Positions 1 to 7,776 of a stretch of 16,034 bases of DNA are shown in pieces. Made by a program: the position numbers and the translations under genes. Position 1 is the first letter of the stretch. Each line of letters opens with the position of its first letter. Below the pieces are notes generated by a model. That model was not told the origin of the DNA. It saw only the letters and a list, made by a program, of their open reading frames with translations, and did not search any database. Source of the stretch: JAFGLY01 sp041309225. Lineage in GTDB: Bacteria > Myxococcota_A > UBA796 > JAFGLY01. The stretch spans positions 1-16,034 of the forward strand of contig JBFYZZ010000177.1 of assembly GCA_041309225.1 (NCBI GenBank). The letters run 5' to 3'.

Positions 1-2
1 CG

Positions 3-119
3 CGGGTGCGGCTCGACGAGGCGTGGGCCGGAGGCCGCGCCGAGGGCCGGGCCCTGGTGCTGCACCGCCCCATCCGCGCGGAGCCCGCCGCCCGCGGCCG
101 GCTGCTCTCCGGGGAGTGA
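3..119 (+). CDS. 3' end of an unidentified gene (partial)
   Basis: The window opens inside an open frame that reads about 38 codons and stops with TGA at 117-119. Almost every third base in this frame is G or C, as in the confirmed genes here, so it is probably the true C-terminus of a gene that starts before the window. The tail is rich in Arg, Ala and Gly and ends in RGRLLSGE. I recognise no domain in it. Its stop lies 25 bp from the stop of the facing S46 peptidase gene, so the two converge. The function cannot be inferred from this fragment. Confidence 0.4.
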   Translation, partial: RVRLDEAWAGGRAEGRALVLHRPIRAEPAARGRLLSGE

Positions 120-144
120 GCCCACTCGCGGATCGGGGGGCCGG

Positions 145-2193
145 TCACCGCCTCCGGATCTCCCGCACCACCCGATCGGCCCCGTACACGGTGTCCAGCG
201 CGGCCAGCAGCGCCCGGGCGTCGACCGCCACGGTCCGGTTCACGCTGGCGTCGAACCAGTAGTCGCCGCCGAGCGACTGGATGTTCCCGTCGAAGACGAG
301 CCCCACCACGCGGGCGTCGCGGTCGAGCACCGGGGAGCCCGAGTTGCCGCCGATGATGTCGTTGCTGGTGACGAAGTCCACGGGCAGGTCCGTGGGCAGG
401 CGGTCCCGGGCCGCCAGCCAGCGCTCGGGGAGGGCGTAGGGGGCACGGCCGGTGTGCCGGGCGAAGAGGCCGGACACCCGGGTGAACGGCTCCACGGATC
501 GGCCGTCCTCCGTGTAGCCCTCCACGGCGCCGTAGGAGAGGCGGAGGGTGAAGGTGGCGTCAGGGTAGGAGCCGGCTCCGCGCGTGCGGAACCACGTCCG
601 TCCCAGGATCTCGCCGTTGCGGTCGAGCGTGGACTGGATGCGATCCTCCCAGGTCGTGCGCACCCGGCGTGCGTCGGGATCCACGAGGCGGGCGAGGGCG
701 ATCATGGGATCGTCGGACGCGTCCACGGCGGCCTTGCCCCCCTCCCACAACGCCCGGCGGACGGCGGGATCCGCGAGCCGGGTGCCCTTCACCAGGCCGG
801 CGGCCCGCTCCTCGGGGGCCTGCTCCCCCAGGATCCGCTGCACGAGCGGATCGGCGGAGCCGAAGGCCTCCCGCAGCTTGAGCAGCGAGAACCCGAGGGT
901 GGCCACCTCCAGCTCCTCGTGGATGGGGGCGGGCCCCAGGAGGCCCTGGGCCACCGCAGGCCGCTTCGCGTCGGTGTACTCGGGCAGCCGCCGGTCGTCG
1001 GGGCGGCCCGCCTCGTCCGCGGCCCGGAGCAGCGTCCGGGCGTGGTCGAAGAGGTCGGACAGGAAGCCCCGGCCGTTCTCGAGGTAGCCGAGCGGCTTGC
1101 GGATGGCCCGGAGCTCGGTGAGCGCGGCGGCCGTCTCGTCCCAGGCCCGTCCCACCTCGGCCGAGAGGGCGGGATCGGCGGCGACCGCGGCCCTGAACTC
1201 GGCCTCCTCCTGGATCTTCCGCGCCATCATCCGCGTGTCCTGGAGGGCCTCGAGGCGGCCGCGGAGCGCCTTGTACCCGTTCTCCACGCCGAACAGCGCA
1301 CCGGTGGCCGTGCGGGCCGCCTCGGGGCTCCGCTTCATGAACTCGCGGAGCATGCCGCGCAGCTCGGCGAGGTAGAGCAGGCGCTCGGGCAGGGCCACGT
1401 CGCGCTCGTACTCGAGGCGGGACACCGGCAGGAGGCGGGAGGTGCGCCCCGGATGCCCGGACACGAAGGTGAGGTCCCCCGCCTTCGTGCCGGCCTCGGA
1501 CCAGCGGAACCAGTGCTTCACCCTCAAGGGCCGGCCGCCCTCCCAGACGCGGACGAAGGAGACGTCGAGGTCGTAGCGCGGGAACGTGAAGTTGTCGGGA
1601 TCGCCGCCGAAGAACGCGATGGCGAACTCGGGCGCGAAGACGAGGCGGACGTCCTGGTGGCGCTGGTACCGGTACAGCACGTACCGGCCTCCGTGGTAGA
1701 GGCTCACCACGTCGCAGCGGACGTCGTCGGATCGGGCGCACGCCTTCTCGACGCGGGCGATCTCGGCCTTGCGCGCCGCGGTGTAGGCCTCACCCTCGAG
1801 GCCCTTCGTGGCCGCGGCGATGCGTGCGGTGACGTCGCTGGTGCCGACCAGAACGTTCACCTCCATGACGGGGCACCGCTGCTCTTCGGCGGGCGTGGGG
1901 GCGTAGAACCCGTTCGCGACATAGTCGTGGCCGGCGTCGGACAGCTGCTCGATGCAGTTGTGCGCGCAGTGGTGGTTGGTCATGACCAGGCCGTCGGGCG
2001 AGACGAACGAGCCCGAGCACCCGCCGGCGAGGCGCACCGAGGCGAGGCGGACGTGCTCCAGCCAGCGCGCGTCGGGGGCGAACCCGTAGCGCCGGCCCAC
2101 CGCCTCGGAGGGGAACGCGTCGAGGGGCCACATCCCCTCGTCGGCGACGGCGATCGGGGCCAGGAGGGCGAGGAAGGGGAGCAGGGCGGGCAT
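145..2193 (-). CDS. S46 family dipeptidyl-peptidase (DPP7-like serine peptidase)
   Basis: This 682-aa protein belongs to peptidase family S46, bacterial enzymes that remove dipeptides from the N-terminus of peptides in the periplasm. Residues 1-17 (MPALLPFLALLAPIAVA) look like a signal peptide, and the mature chain begins DEGMWPLD, typical of the family. The chymotrypsin-fold landmarks are present: TNHHC with His74/His75, a GGDPDNFTFPRYDLD block at about 196-210 carrying the catalytic Asp, and GGNSGSP with nucleophile Ser618. The residue 18 positions after that serine is Gly636 (in FDGN). In characterised members Gly here goes with DPP7-type preference for hydrophobic P1 residues, whereas Arg marks the Asp/Glu-specific DPP11 type. 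The start is the ATG directly before the signal peptide. The frame stays open for a further 181 codons upstream, but that stretch overlaps the carboxylase gene on the other strand and lacks family features. The length is close to the usual 700 aa or so. The gene diverges from the acyl-CoA carboxylase operon across 142 bp. Confidence 0.93.
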   Translation of the reverse strand: MPALLPFLALLAPIAVADEGMWPLDAFPSEAVGRRYGFAPDARWLEHVRLASVRLAGGCSGSFVSPDGLVMTNHHCAHNCIEQLSDAGHDYVANGFYAPTPAEEQRCPVMEVNVLVGTSDVTARIAAATKGLEGEAYTAARKAEIARVEKACARSDDVRCDVVSLYHGGRYVLYRYQRHQDVRLVFAPEFAIAFFGGDPDNFTFPRYDLDVSFVRVWEGGRPLRVKHWFRWSEAGTKAGDLTFVSGHPGRTSRLLPVSRLEYERDVALPERLLYLAELRGMLREFMKRSPEAARTATGALFGVENGYKALRGRLEALQDTRMMARKIQEEAEFRAAVAADPALSAEVGRAWDETAAALTELRAIRKPLGYLENGRGFLSDLFDHARTLLRAADEAGRPDDRRLPEYTDAKRPAVAQGLLGPAPIHEELEVATLGFSLLKLREAFGSADPLVQRILGEQAPEERAAGLVKGTRLADPAVRRALWEGGKAAVDASDDPMIALARLVDPDARRVRTTWEDRIQSTLDRNGEILGRTWFRTRGAGSYPDATFTLRLSYGAVEGYTEDGRSVEPFTRVSGLFARHTGRAPYALPERWLAARDRLPTDLPVDFVTSNDIIGGNSGSPVLDRDARVVGLVFDGNIQSLGGDYWFDASVNRTVAVDARALLAALDTVYGADRVVREIRRR

Positions 2194-2210
2194 GGGTCGT
2201 CCGGGCTGGG

Positions 2211-2240
2211 GGAGCGGATCCGGTAACCCGGGACCGCTCC
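2211..2240. promoter_or_regulatory. Inverted repeat in the divergent S46/carboxylase intergenic region
   Basis: A perfect 7-bp inverted repeat, ggagcgg and ccgctcc, is separated by 16 bases in the 142-bp gap between the two divergent starts. It could be an operator for either gene. In DNA this GC-rich such repeats also occur by chance, so this is a weak call. Confidence 0.2.
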
Positions 2241-2267
2241 GATCCGGGGCGGCCGCCCGCGGGTGGC

Positions 2268-2296
2268 TTGCCCGCGTCGCCAGCCGGAAGTACCGG
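2268..2296 (+). promoter_or_regulatory. Possible weak sigma-70-type promoter for the carboxylase operon
   Basis: TTGCCC (2268-2273) and TACCGG (2291-2296) are 17 bases apart and would place a transcription start about 30 bases before the beta-subunit ATG. The -35 match is fair and the -10 match is poor. Location and spacing are the only support. Confidence 0.18.
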
Positions 2297-2335
2297 GGGA
2301 AGCGAGCCGACCCGCTCCCCTGAGGAGGCCGCCCC

Positions 2336-3916
2336 ATGGGCCGCACCAAGGACGTCTCGCCCGCCCGGTCCCCCGCGGCAGCGCCCGATCTCCCCCTCGA
2401 CCGGCGGAACGCCGAGGCCATGGCCGGCGGTGGCCCCGCCCGCGTGGCGGAGCAGCACCGACGGGGCAAGCTGACCGCACGGGAACGCCTCGTCCTCCTG
2501 CTCGACGAGGGTTCCTTCGAGGAGTTCGACCTCCTCAAGACCGGCCGCGGCGGGGCCATCGGCGACGTCCGCGACCACCCCGGCGACGGCGTGGTCACGG
2601 GCCACGGCACGATCGACCACCGGGAGGTCTTCGTCTTCAGCCAGGACTTCACCGTGATCGGCGGCTCCCTCGGCGAGGCCCACGCGCAGAAGATCTGCAA
2701 GATCATGGACCACGCCGTCCGGGTGGGCTCCCCCATCGTGGGCCTGAACGACTCGGGCGGCGCCCGGATCCAGGAGGGTGTCGACGCCCTGGCCGCCTAC
2801 GGCGAGATCTTCAACCGCAACGTGATGGCGAGCGGCGTGGTGCCGCAGATCTCCTGCATCATTGGGCCCTGCGCGGGCGGGGCTGTCTACAGCCCCTCCA
2901 TGACCGACTTCGTGTTCATGGTGGAGGGCACGGCCGCAATGTACGTGACCGGTCCCGACGTGGTCCGGACGGTCACCCACCAGGAGATCTCCCACGCGGA
3001 CCTGGGGGGCGCCCGGGTCCACTCCACCCGGAGCGGAGTCGCCCACTTCGTGCTTCCGAACGACATCCTCTGCCTTCGCGAGGTCCGGCGCCTCATCTCG
3101 TACCTCCCCTCCAACAACGAGCGGCGGGCCCCCTTCCTGGACCTGCGCGACCCCCCCGACCGGACGGATCCCGCCCTGGACTACCTGGTGCCGGTCAACC
3201 CCAACCAGGCCTACGACATGAAGACGCTCATCCACAGCGTCCTCGACGGGGCGGAGTTCATGGAGGTGCAGGCGGACTTCGCCCGCAACATCCTCATCGG
3301 CTTCGGCCGGCTCGGCGGCCAGACCATCGGACTGGTGGCCAACCAGCCCTCGGTGCTGGCCGGCGTGCTCGACGTGAACGCATCCTCCAAGGCGGCCAGG
3401 TTCGTCCGGTTCTGCGATGCGTTCCACATCCCCATCGTCTGCTTCGTGGACGTGCCCGGCTACATGCCGGGCCCCGAGCAGGAGCACGGCGGCATCATCC
3501 GGCACGGCGCGAAGCTCCTCTATGCCTTCGTGGAGGCCACGGTCCCGCGCATCACCGTCATCGTGCGCAAGGCCTACGGCGGCGCGTACATCGTGATGAA
3601 CTCCAAGCACATCGGCGGCGACGTCTCCTACGCGTGGCCCACCGCCGAGATCGCCGTGCTGGGCCCCAAGGGCGCCGTCGAGCTCATCCACCGGCGGGAG
3701 CTGGCGGCGGCCGAGGATCCCGAGGCCCTCCTGGCGAGCCGCACCGAGGAGTACCGCCAGGCCTTCGCCAACCCCTACCTCGCCGCCCGCCGGGGCTACC
3801 TCGACGGCGTGATCCACCCGCGAGACACGCGCCCGCGTCTCATCCGCAGCCTCCAGTTCCTGGAGTCCAAGCGCTGGGATCGCCCCCGCCGCAAGCACGG
3901 CAACATCCCCCTGTGA
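2336..3916 (+). CDS. Acyl-CoA carboxylase carboxyltransferase (beta) subunit, PccB/AccD type
   Basis: This 526-aa protein is the carboxyltransferase of a biotin-dependent acyl-CoA carboxylase. It transfers CO2 from carboxybiotin on the alpha subunit to acetyl- or propionyl-CoA in the cytoplasm, normally as an alpha6beta6 complex. Both crotonase-fold halves are seen. The N-half runs to about residue 270 and includes GLNDSGGARIQEG (136-148), the oxyanion-region GPCAGGAVYSP (177-187) and EGTAAMYVTGP. The C-half includes VDVPGYMPG (371-379), RKAYGGAYIVMNSKHIGGD (411-429) and AWPTAEIAVLGPKGAVE. The chain ends KHGNIPL, the usual PCC-beta ending. The residue after GGAY, Asp in human PCCB, is Ile419 here, as I recall for the acetyl-CoA-accepting actinobacterial AccB. 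The true substrate is therefore uncertain. A GAGGAG ribosome site at 2322-2327 fixes the ATG. The alpha subunit follows after 8 bp, so the two are an operon. Confidence 0.95.
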   Translation: MGRTKDVSPARSPAAAPDLPLDRRNAEAMAGGGPARVAEQHRRGKLTARERLVLLLDEGSFEEFDLLKTGRGGAIGDVRDHPGDGVVTGHGTIDHREVFVFSQDFTVIGGSLGEAHAQKICKIMDHAVRVGSPIVGLNDSGGARIQEGVDALAAYGEIFNRNVMASGVVPQISCIIGPCAGGAVYSPSMTDFVFMVEGTAAMYVTGPDVVRTVTHQEISHADLGGARVHSTRSGVAHFVLPNDILCLREVRRLISYLPSNNERRAPFLDLRDPPDRTDPALDYLVPVNPNQAYDMKTLIHSVLDGAEFMEVQADFARNILIGFGRLGGQTIGLVANQPSVLAGVLDVNASSKAARFVRFCDAFHIPIVCFVDVPGYMPGPEQEHGGIIRHGAKLLYAFVEATVPRITVIVRKAYGGAYIVMNSKHIGGDVSYAWPTAEIAVLGPKGAVELIHRRELAAAEDPEALLASRTEEYRQAFANPYLAARRGYLDGVIHPRDTRPRLIRSLQFLESKRWDRPRRKHGNIPL

Positions 3917-3924
3917 GGTGCGCC

Positions 3925-5934
3925 ATGTTCGGCCGGATCCTCATCGCCAACCGCGGGGAGATCGCCCTCCGGATCATCGCCACCTGCCGGCGCATGGGCA
4001 TCCGGACCGTGGCGGTCCACTCCGAGATCGACGCCCGGGCGCTGCACGTCCAGGAGGCGGACGAGTCGGTCCTCCTGGGACCGGCCTCGGCGCTGGCGTC
4101 CTACCTGGCCATGGACCGGATCGTGGAGGCCGCGCTCGACCGCGGCTGCGAGGCCATCCATCCGGGGTACGGCTTCCTCTCTGAGGATCCGCGGTTCGCC
4201 CGCCGCGTGCGCGAGGCGGGCCTGGTGTTCGTCGGCCCCTCACCCGAGGCGATGGCGCTCGTGGGCGACAAGATCGCCGCCCGGGACCTCGCCCTCCGGA
4301 CCGGCCTCCCCCTGGTCCCCGGGTGTCCCCACCCCCTCGCCTCCTCCGAGGAGGTGCGGGCCGCGGCCCGGGAGGTCGGCTTCCCGGTGCTGCTCAAGCC
4401 GGCTGCCGGCGGCGGCGGCAAGGGCATGCGGGTGGTCCGCTCGGAGGCCGACCTGGAGCGGGCGCTCGCCGCGAGCCGGGACGAGGCCCGCAAGGCCTTC
4501 GGCGACGACCGGGTGTTCCTCGAGCGGTACGTCGCGGACCCGAGACACGTGGAGTTCCAGATCATGGCCGACCTCCACGGCCACGCGATCCACCTCGGGG
4601 AGCGCGAGTGCTCGATCCAGCGCCGGCACCAGAAGATCATCGAGGAGGCGCCCTCGGTCGCGGTGGGCGAGATCCAGCGCCGCCGCATGGGACGCCTCTC
4701 CTGCGAGCTCGCCCTCGCGGCGGGGTACGCGGGGGCCGGCACGGTGGAGTTCATCTTCGACCAGGATGGCAACGCCTACTTCCTTGAGATGAACGCCCGT
4801 CTCCAGGTGGAGCACCCGGTCACCGAGGCGGTCACCGGCCTCGACCTGGTGGAGTGGCAGCTCCGCATCGCGGCGGGAGAGCCCCTCCCGTTGCGGCAGG
4901 AGCAGGTGGAGCTCCAGGGGTGGGCGGTGGAGGCCCGCATCTGCGCGGAGGACCCGTCCCGCGAGTTCCTGCCGTCCACGGGCATGATCACCCGGTACGC
5001 CGCGCCCAGGGGCCCAAACGTCCGCGTGGACAGCGGCATCGCCGCCGGGAGCCTGGTCTCCTTCTTCTACGACTCGCTCCTCCTCAAGGTGACCGCCCGG
5101 GCCCCGACCCGCCCGGCGGCCGTCGAGAGCCTCGTCCAGGCGCTCAACGCCTGCCACGTGGAGGGGGTCGTCACGAACCTCGATTTCGTGAACGCCCTCC
5201 TCAACCACCCCTCGTTCGTGAAGGGCGACCTCTCCACGGGGTTCATCGACGCGCACACCGAGGGCGGACGCGTCACCGCGCCGGCGCGCGAGGAACACCT
5301 CGTGGCCATGGTCATCGCCGCGGTGCAGGTCCACCACCACCGGCAGGCCATCGTCCGGGACTCGCTCCGGCCGTCGCGCCCGAGGGCGGGCCCCACGCCG
5401 GGGACCCCGACGCAGCACCGGTACATCGTCAAGTGCGGCGAGCGCTCGTGGGGCGTGATCCTCGAGGGGAGCCCGGGCAGCCACGACTGGACCTGCACGG
5501 TGGACGGCGTACCCCACGCGGTGGTCACGCCCGAGTTCGAGTTCTACCGCCGCCGCCTGCGTCTCGGCATCGACGGGGTCCCCCAGTACTTCCGCACCGA
5601 GTACCAGGACCACTTCATCCGCGTGGCCTTCCGAGGCCAGGCCCTCACGCTCGAGGTCTACACGCTGAGGGAGTGGGGGCTCGCCCCGATCATGCCCGGT
5701 CCCGTGGAGCCCGCGGTGGAGAACGTACTGCGGTGCCCGATGCCCGGCCTCGTGGTCCGGGTGCTGGCCGGGCCGGGCGACGCCGTCTACCGGGGCCAGG
5801 ACCTCGTGGCGATCGAGTCCATGAAGATGGAGAGCCTCGTCCCCTCCCCCCTGGACGGCCGCGTGGCCGAGGTCCGCGTCCGCGCGGGCCAGGCCGTGGA
5901 GACCGGCGAGGTCCTGCTCTCGTTCACGGAGTGA
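3925..5934 (+). CDS. Acyl-CoA carboxylase alpha subunit (biotin carboxylase + BT + BCCP domains)
   Basis: This 669-aa protein carboxylates its own biotin with ATP and bicarbonate and hands the CO2 to the beta subunit encoded just upstream. Domains in order: a biotin carboxylase at 1-445, which opens MFGRILIANRGEIALRI and has the ATP-grasp glycine loop GGGGKGM (162-168), the FLEMNARLQVEHPVTE block (286-301) and Arg338 in EARICAED; a BT linker domain at about 498-590 that docks onto beta; and a C-terminal BCCP domain at about 600-669. Biotin would attach to Lys634 in ESMKMES, exactly 35 residues before the end as is canonical. The catalytic residues Glu288, Asn290, Arg292 and Glu296 are all present. 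The domain order and length match propionyl-/methylcrotonyl-type alpha subunits rather than free AccC. The ribosome site GAGGTG at 3915-3920 overlaps the beta stop codon, which suggests coupled translation. The 3' end overlaps the facing OmpA gene by 11 bp. Confidence 0.95.
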   Translation: MFGRILIANRGEIALRIIATCRRMGIRTVAVHSEIDARALHVQEADESVLLGPASALASYLAMDRIVEAALDRGCEAIHPGYGFLSEDPRFARRVREAGLVFVGPSPEAMALVGDKIAARDLALRTGLPLVPGCPHPLASSEEVRAAAREVGFPVLLKPAAGGGGKGMRVVRSEADLERALAASRDEARKAFGDDRVFLERYVADPRHVEFQIMADLHGHAIHLGERECSIQRRHQKIIEEAPSVAVGEIQRRRMGRLSCELALAAGYAGAGTVEFIFDQDGNAYFLEMNARLQVEHPVTEAVTGLDLVEWQLRIAAGEPLPLRQEQVELQGWAVEARICAEDPSREFLPSTGMITRYAAPRGPNVRVDSGIAAGSLVSFFYDSLLLKVTARAPTRPAAVESLVQALNACHVEGVVTNLDFVNALLNHPSFVKGDLSTGFIDAHTEGGRVTAPAREEHLVAMVIAAVQVHHHRQAIVRDSLRPSRPRAGPTPGTPTQHRYIVKCGERSWGVILEGSPGSHDWTCTVDGVPHAVVTPEFEFYRRRLRLGIDGVPQYFRTEYQDHFIRVAFRGQALTLEVYTLREWGLAPIMPGPVEPAVENVLRCPMPGLVVRVLAGPGDAVYRGQDLVAIESMKMESLVPSPLDGRVAEVRVRAGQAVETGEVLLSFTE

Positions 5935-7735
5935 CGGGCGCGGGCGCCGGAGGGTCGTCCGACCGCTCGACGATGAAGAAGTCGACGCGGCGGTTCCTGG
6001 CCCACGCGGACTCGTTCTCGCCCTGGACCAGCGGCCGGCCCTCCCCGTACCCCTCGCTCTCGAGGCGATCGGAGGAGATGCCCTTCTGGATCAGGTAGGC
6101 GCGGACGGACGCCGCCCGGCGCTTCGAGAGATCGAGGTTGTACTTCGCGCCTCCGCGGCTGTCGGTGTGCCCCTCGATCCGGATGCGCGTGAGTTCGGGG
6201 TGGTCGATGAGGATCTGGGCCACCTCGTCGAGCAGCGGGAAGGAGACGGCCTGGATGGTGTCCTTGGCGAGGTCGAAGAAGACCGAGTCCTTGATCTCGA
6301 TGCGCTTCGTCTTCGTGTCGAGCACGGCCTTGGAGGGCTTCAGGCGGACCTCCACGAGGGTCTGCTGTCCGGCGGTGAGGGTGGCGGTGCCCACGTAGGG
6401 CGCGAAGCCCTCCCGGCGGACGTCCACCTTCACACCGCCCGCGGGCAGCGCAGCTTCGAACACGCTCGCGTTCGCGGCCTCCTCGCGGGCCTTCGGCGCC
6501 ACGACCGCGATGCGGGCGTCGAGGGGCTTGCCGTCGGCGTCGAGCACGACCACCTTCACGCGGCCGAGGGGACGGACCACCACCTTCCGCTCCACCGGCG
6601 GGCCGGCGGGCACGTCGAAGGACGCGCGGCCCTCCTCGTACTCCGCGAGCGTGGCGACGGCCTCGTGCGGCCCGGCCTCCACCTCGGTGGACTCCCGGTC
6701 CCCGAGTGCCTCGCCGTCCACGCGGATGGCGGCGCCGAGCACCGAGCGCCCGTCCGGATCGACCACGAGGACCGTCAACCGGGTCGGCTCGGGGCAGCCG
6801 TCCTCGTCCTGCCAGGCGTCCCGGTCCTCCGCGGCCGTGGGACAGGCGTCCTTGCGGTCGACCAGCCCGTCCCCGTCCAGATCGCGATCGGCCGGCGGCT
6901 CCCAGGCCAGCGCGAGCAGGAGGCGGAGCCGGGGGGCGCCGATGCCGTCGTCGAGGCCCGTGCCCGCGCCCCCCCGGACCACCCACCCCGCCTCGCCGGG
7001 GCGGTACCAGCCCCCGAGGATCGTCTCGATGGGGCTCGCGGCCTCGGCGCCGAAGTCCCGGAACGTGCTCAGGCCCGCGAGCTCGAGGGACACCCCGCCC
7101 GACGGTGTGAGGGCCCATGCGCCCCCGAGGCGGAGGAGCAGCTGGTCGTCCCAGGTGGTGTTCTCCAGGACCGCGGCGGGCTGGAACCGGACGCCGAGGT
7201 TGGCGCCCAGGTAGAGGTCGCCCAGCCAGCGGTCCGCGACGAGGGCCAGGTCGCCCTGCACCCCGTCCGCACCCAGGGCCGCCGAGGCCGTGTTGGTGGG
7301 GAGGGCCATGCGCCCGTCCAGGGCGAGCCCGACCGGCGCGTCGCGGCCGTCGAGAACGCGGATCTTGCCGTCCAGCGCGATGTCGCCGAGCCCCGCACCA
7401 CTGCCACCGGAGCCCTCGGTGAGCAGGTAGACCGGGAGGTGCAGGCCGAGGCGCACCGGGCCGAACCCGTACCCGGCGGTGGCGTCCACCTGGAGCAGGT
7501 GGCTCACGATCCCGGTGATCCCGCCGTCGACCGATTCGTAGACGAGCGGATCCTTGGCGTATTGCAGGAGGACCCGCGCGGTGATGCCGCGATCCCGGAC
7601 GAGGGAGTCGTCGACGCCGAACGTGTTGGCTCCGTCGATCGTGGGGTGGAACGTCTGGGCGTTCAACGCCGGGGTCTGCCCCCCGGTCCAGTCCTGGGCG
7701 AGGGCGGTGGGAAGCAGGGCGAGGAGGACGAGCAT
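5924..7735 (-). CDS. OmpA-family outer-membrane protein with N-terminal barrel, TSP3 motif and C-terminal peptidoglycan-binding domain
   Basis: This 603-aa protein probably spans the outer membrane and grips peptidoglycan. Residues 1-13 (MLVLLALLPTALA) form a signal peptide. Residues about 25-280 look like a beta-barrel, with alternating hydrophobic strands broken by short Gly/Asp turns. A calcium-type TSP3 motif lies at about 284-315 (DRDLDGDGLVDRKDACP, then DEDGCP), with its two cysteines at 298 and 314. Two small beta-sandwich segments follow (about 318-390 and 392-468), resembling carboxypeptidase-regulatory or PEGA-like domains. The OmpA C-terminal domain (about 478-595) includes EGHTDSRGGAKYNLDLSKRR (521-540), with Asp525 and Arg539/540 as candidate diaminopimelate-contacting residues, and the closing ARNRRVDFFI. 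The chosen ATG follows GGAG at a 7-base spacing and precedes the signal peptide. The frame is open further upstream, but that part overlaps the neighbouring gene. It lies 41 bp downstream of the TSP3 surface-protein gene in the same direction, and the shared TSP3 motif suggests partnership. Confidence 0.88.
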   Translation of the reverse strand: MLVLLALLPTALAQDWTGGQTPALNAQTFHPTIDGANTFGVDDSLVRDRGITARVLLQYAKDPLVYESVDGGITGIVSHLLQVDATAGYGFGPVRLGLHLPVYLLTEGSGGSGAGLGDIALDGKIRVLDGRDAPVGLALDGRMALPTNTASAALGADGVQGDLALVADRWLGDLYLGANLGVRFQPAAVLENTTWDDQLLLRLGGAWALTPSGGVSLELAGLSTFRDFGAEAASPIETILGGWYRPGEAGWVVRGGAGTGLDDGIGAPRLRLLLALAWEPPADRDLDGDGLVDRKDACPTAAEDRDAWQDEDGCPEPTRLTVLVVDPDGRSVLGAAIRVDGEALGDRESTEVEAGPHEAVATLAEYEEGRASFDVPAGPPVERKVVVRPLGRVKVVVLDADGKPLDARIAVVAPKAREEAANASVFEAALPAGGVKVDVRREGFAPYVGTATLTAGQQTLVEVRLKPSKAVLDTKTKRIEIKDSVFFDLAKDTIQAVSFPLLDEVAQILIDHPELTRIRIEGHTDSRGGAKYNLDLSKRRAASVRAYLIQKGISSDRLESEGYGEGRPLVQGENESAWARNRRVDFFIVERSDDPPAPAPVTP

Positions 7736-7776
7736 GACAGGCTCCGGATGTGGAGGGAGCGCGGCAGCCGGGGGCG

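Noticed and set aside
454..2226. A 590-codon + strand open frame over the S46 gene
   Set aside because: It is the antisense frame of a peptidase with an intact catalytic triad, and its product has no recognisable domain.
2194..2736. A 181-codon upstream extension of the S46 peptidase
   Set aside because: It would overlap the divergent carboxylase gene and place the signal peptide in mid-protein.
1790..3898. A 702-codon - strand open frame antisense to the carboxylase beta gene
   Set aside because: High GC removes stop codons from antisense frames. The product is low-complexity, and the + strand frame is an unmistakable carboxyltransferase.
2263..3924. An in-frame extension that would make the alpha subunit 1223 aa
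   Set aside because: The extra part overlaps the beta gene in another frame and reads as Arg/Pro-rich noise. The ATG at 3925 has a ribosome site and the canonical biotin carboxylase start.
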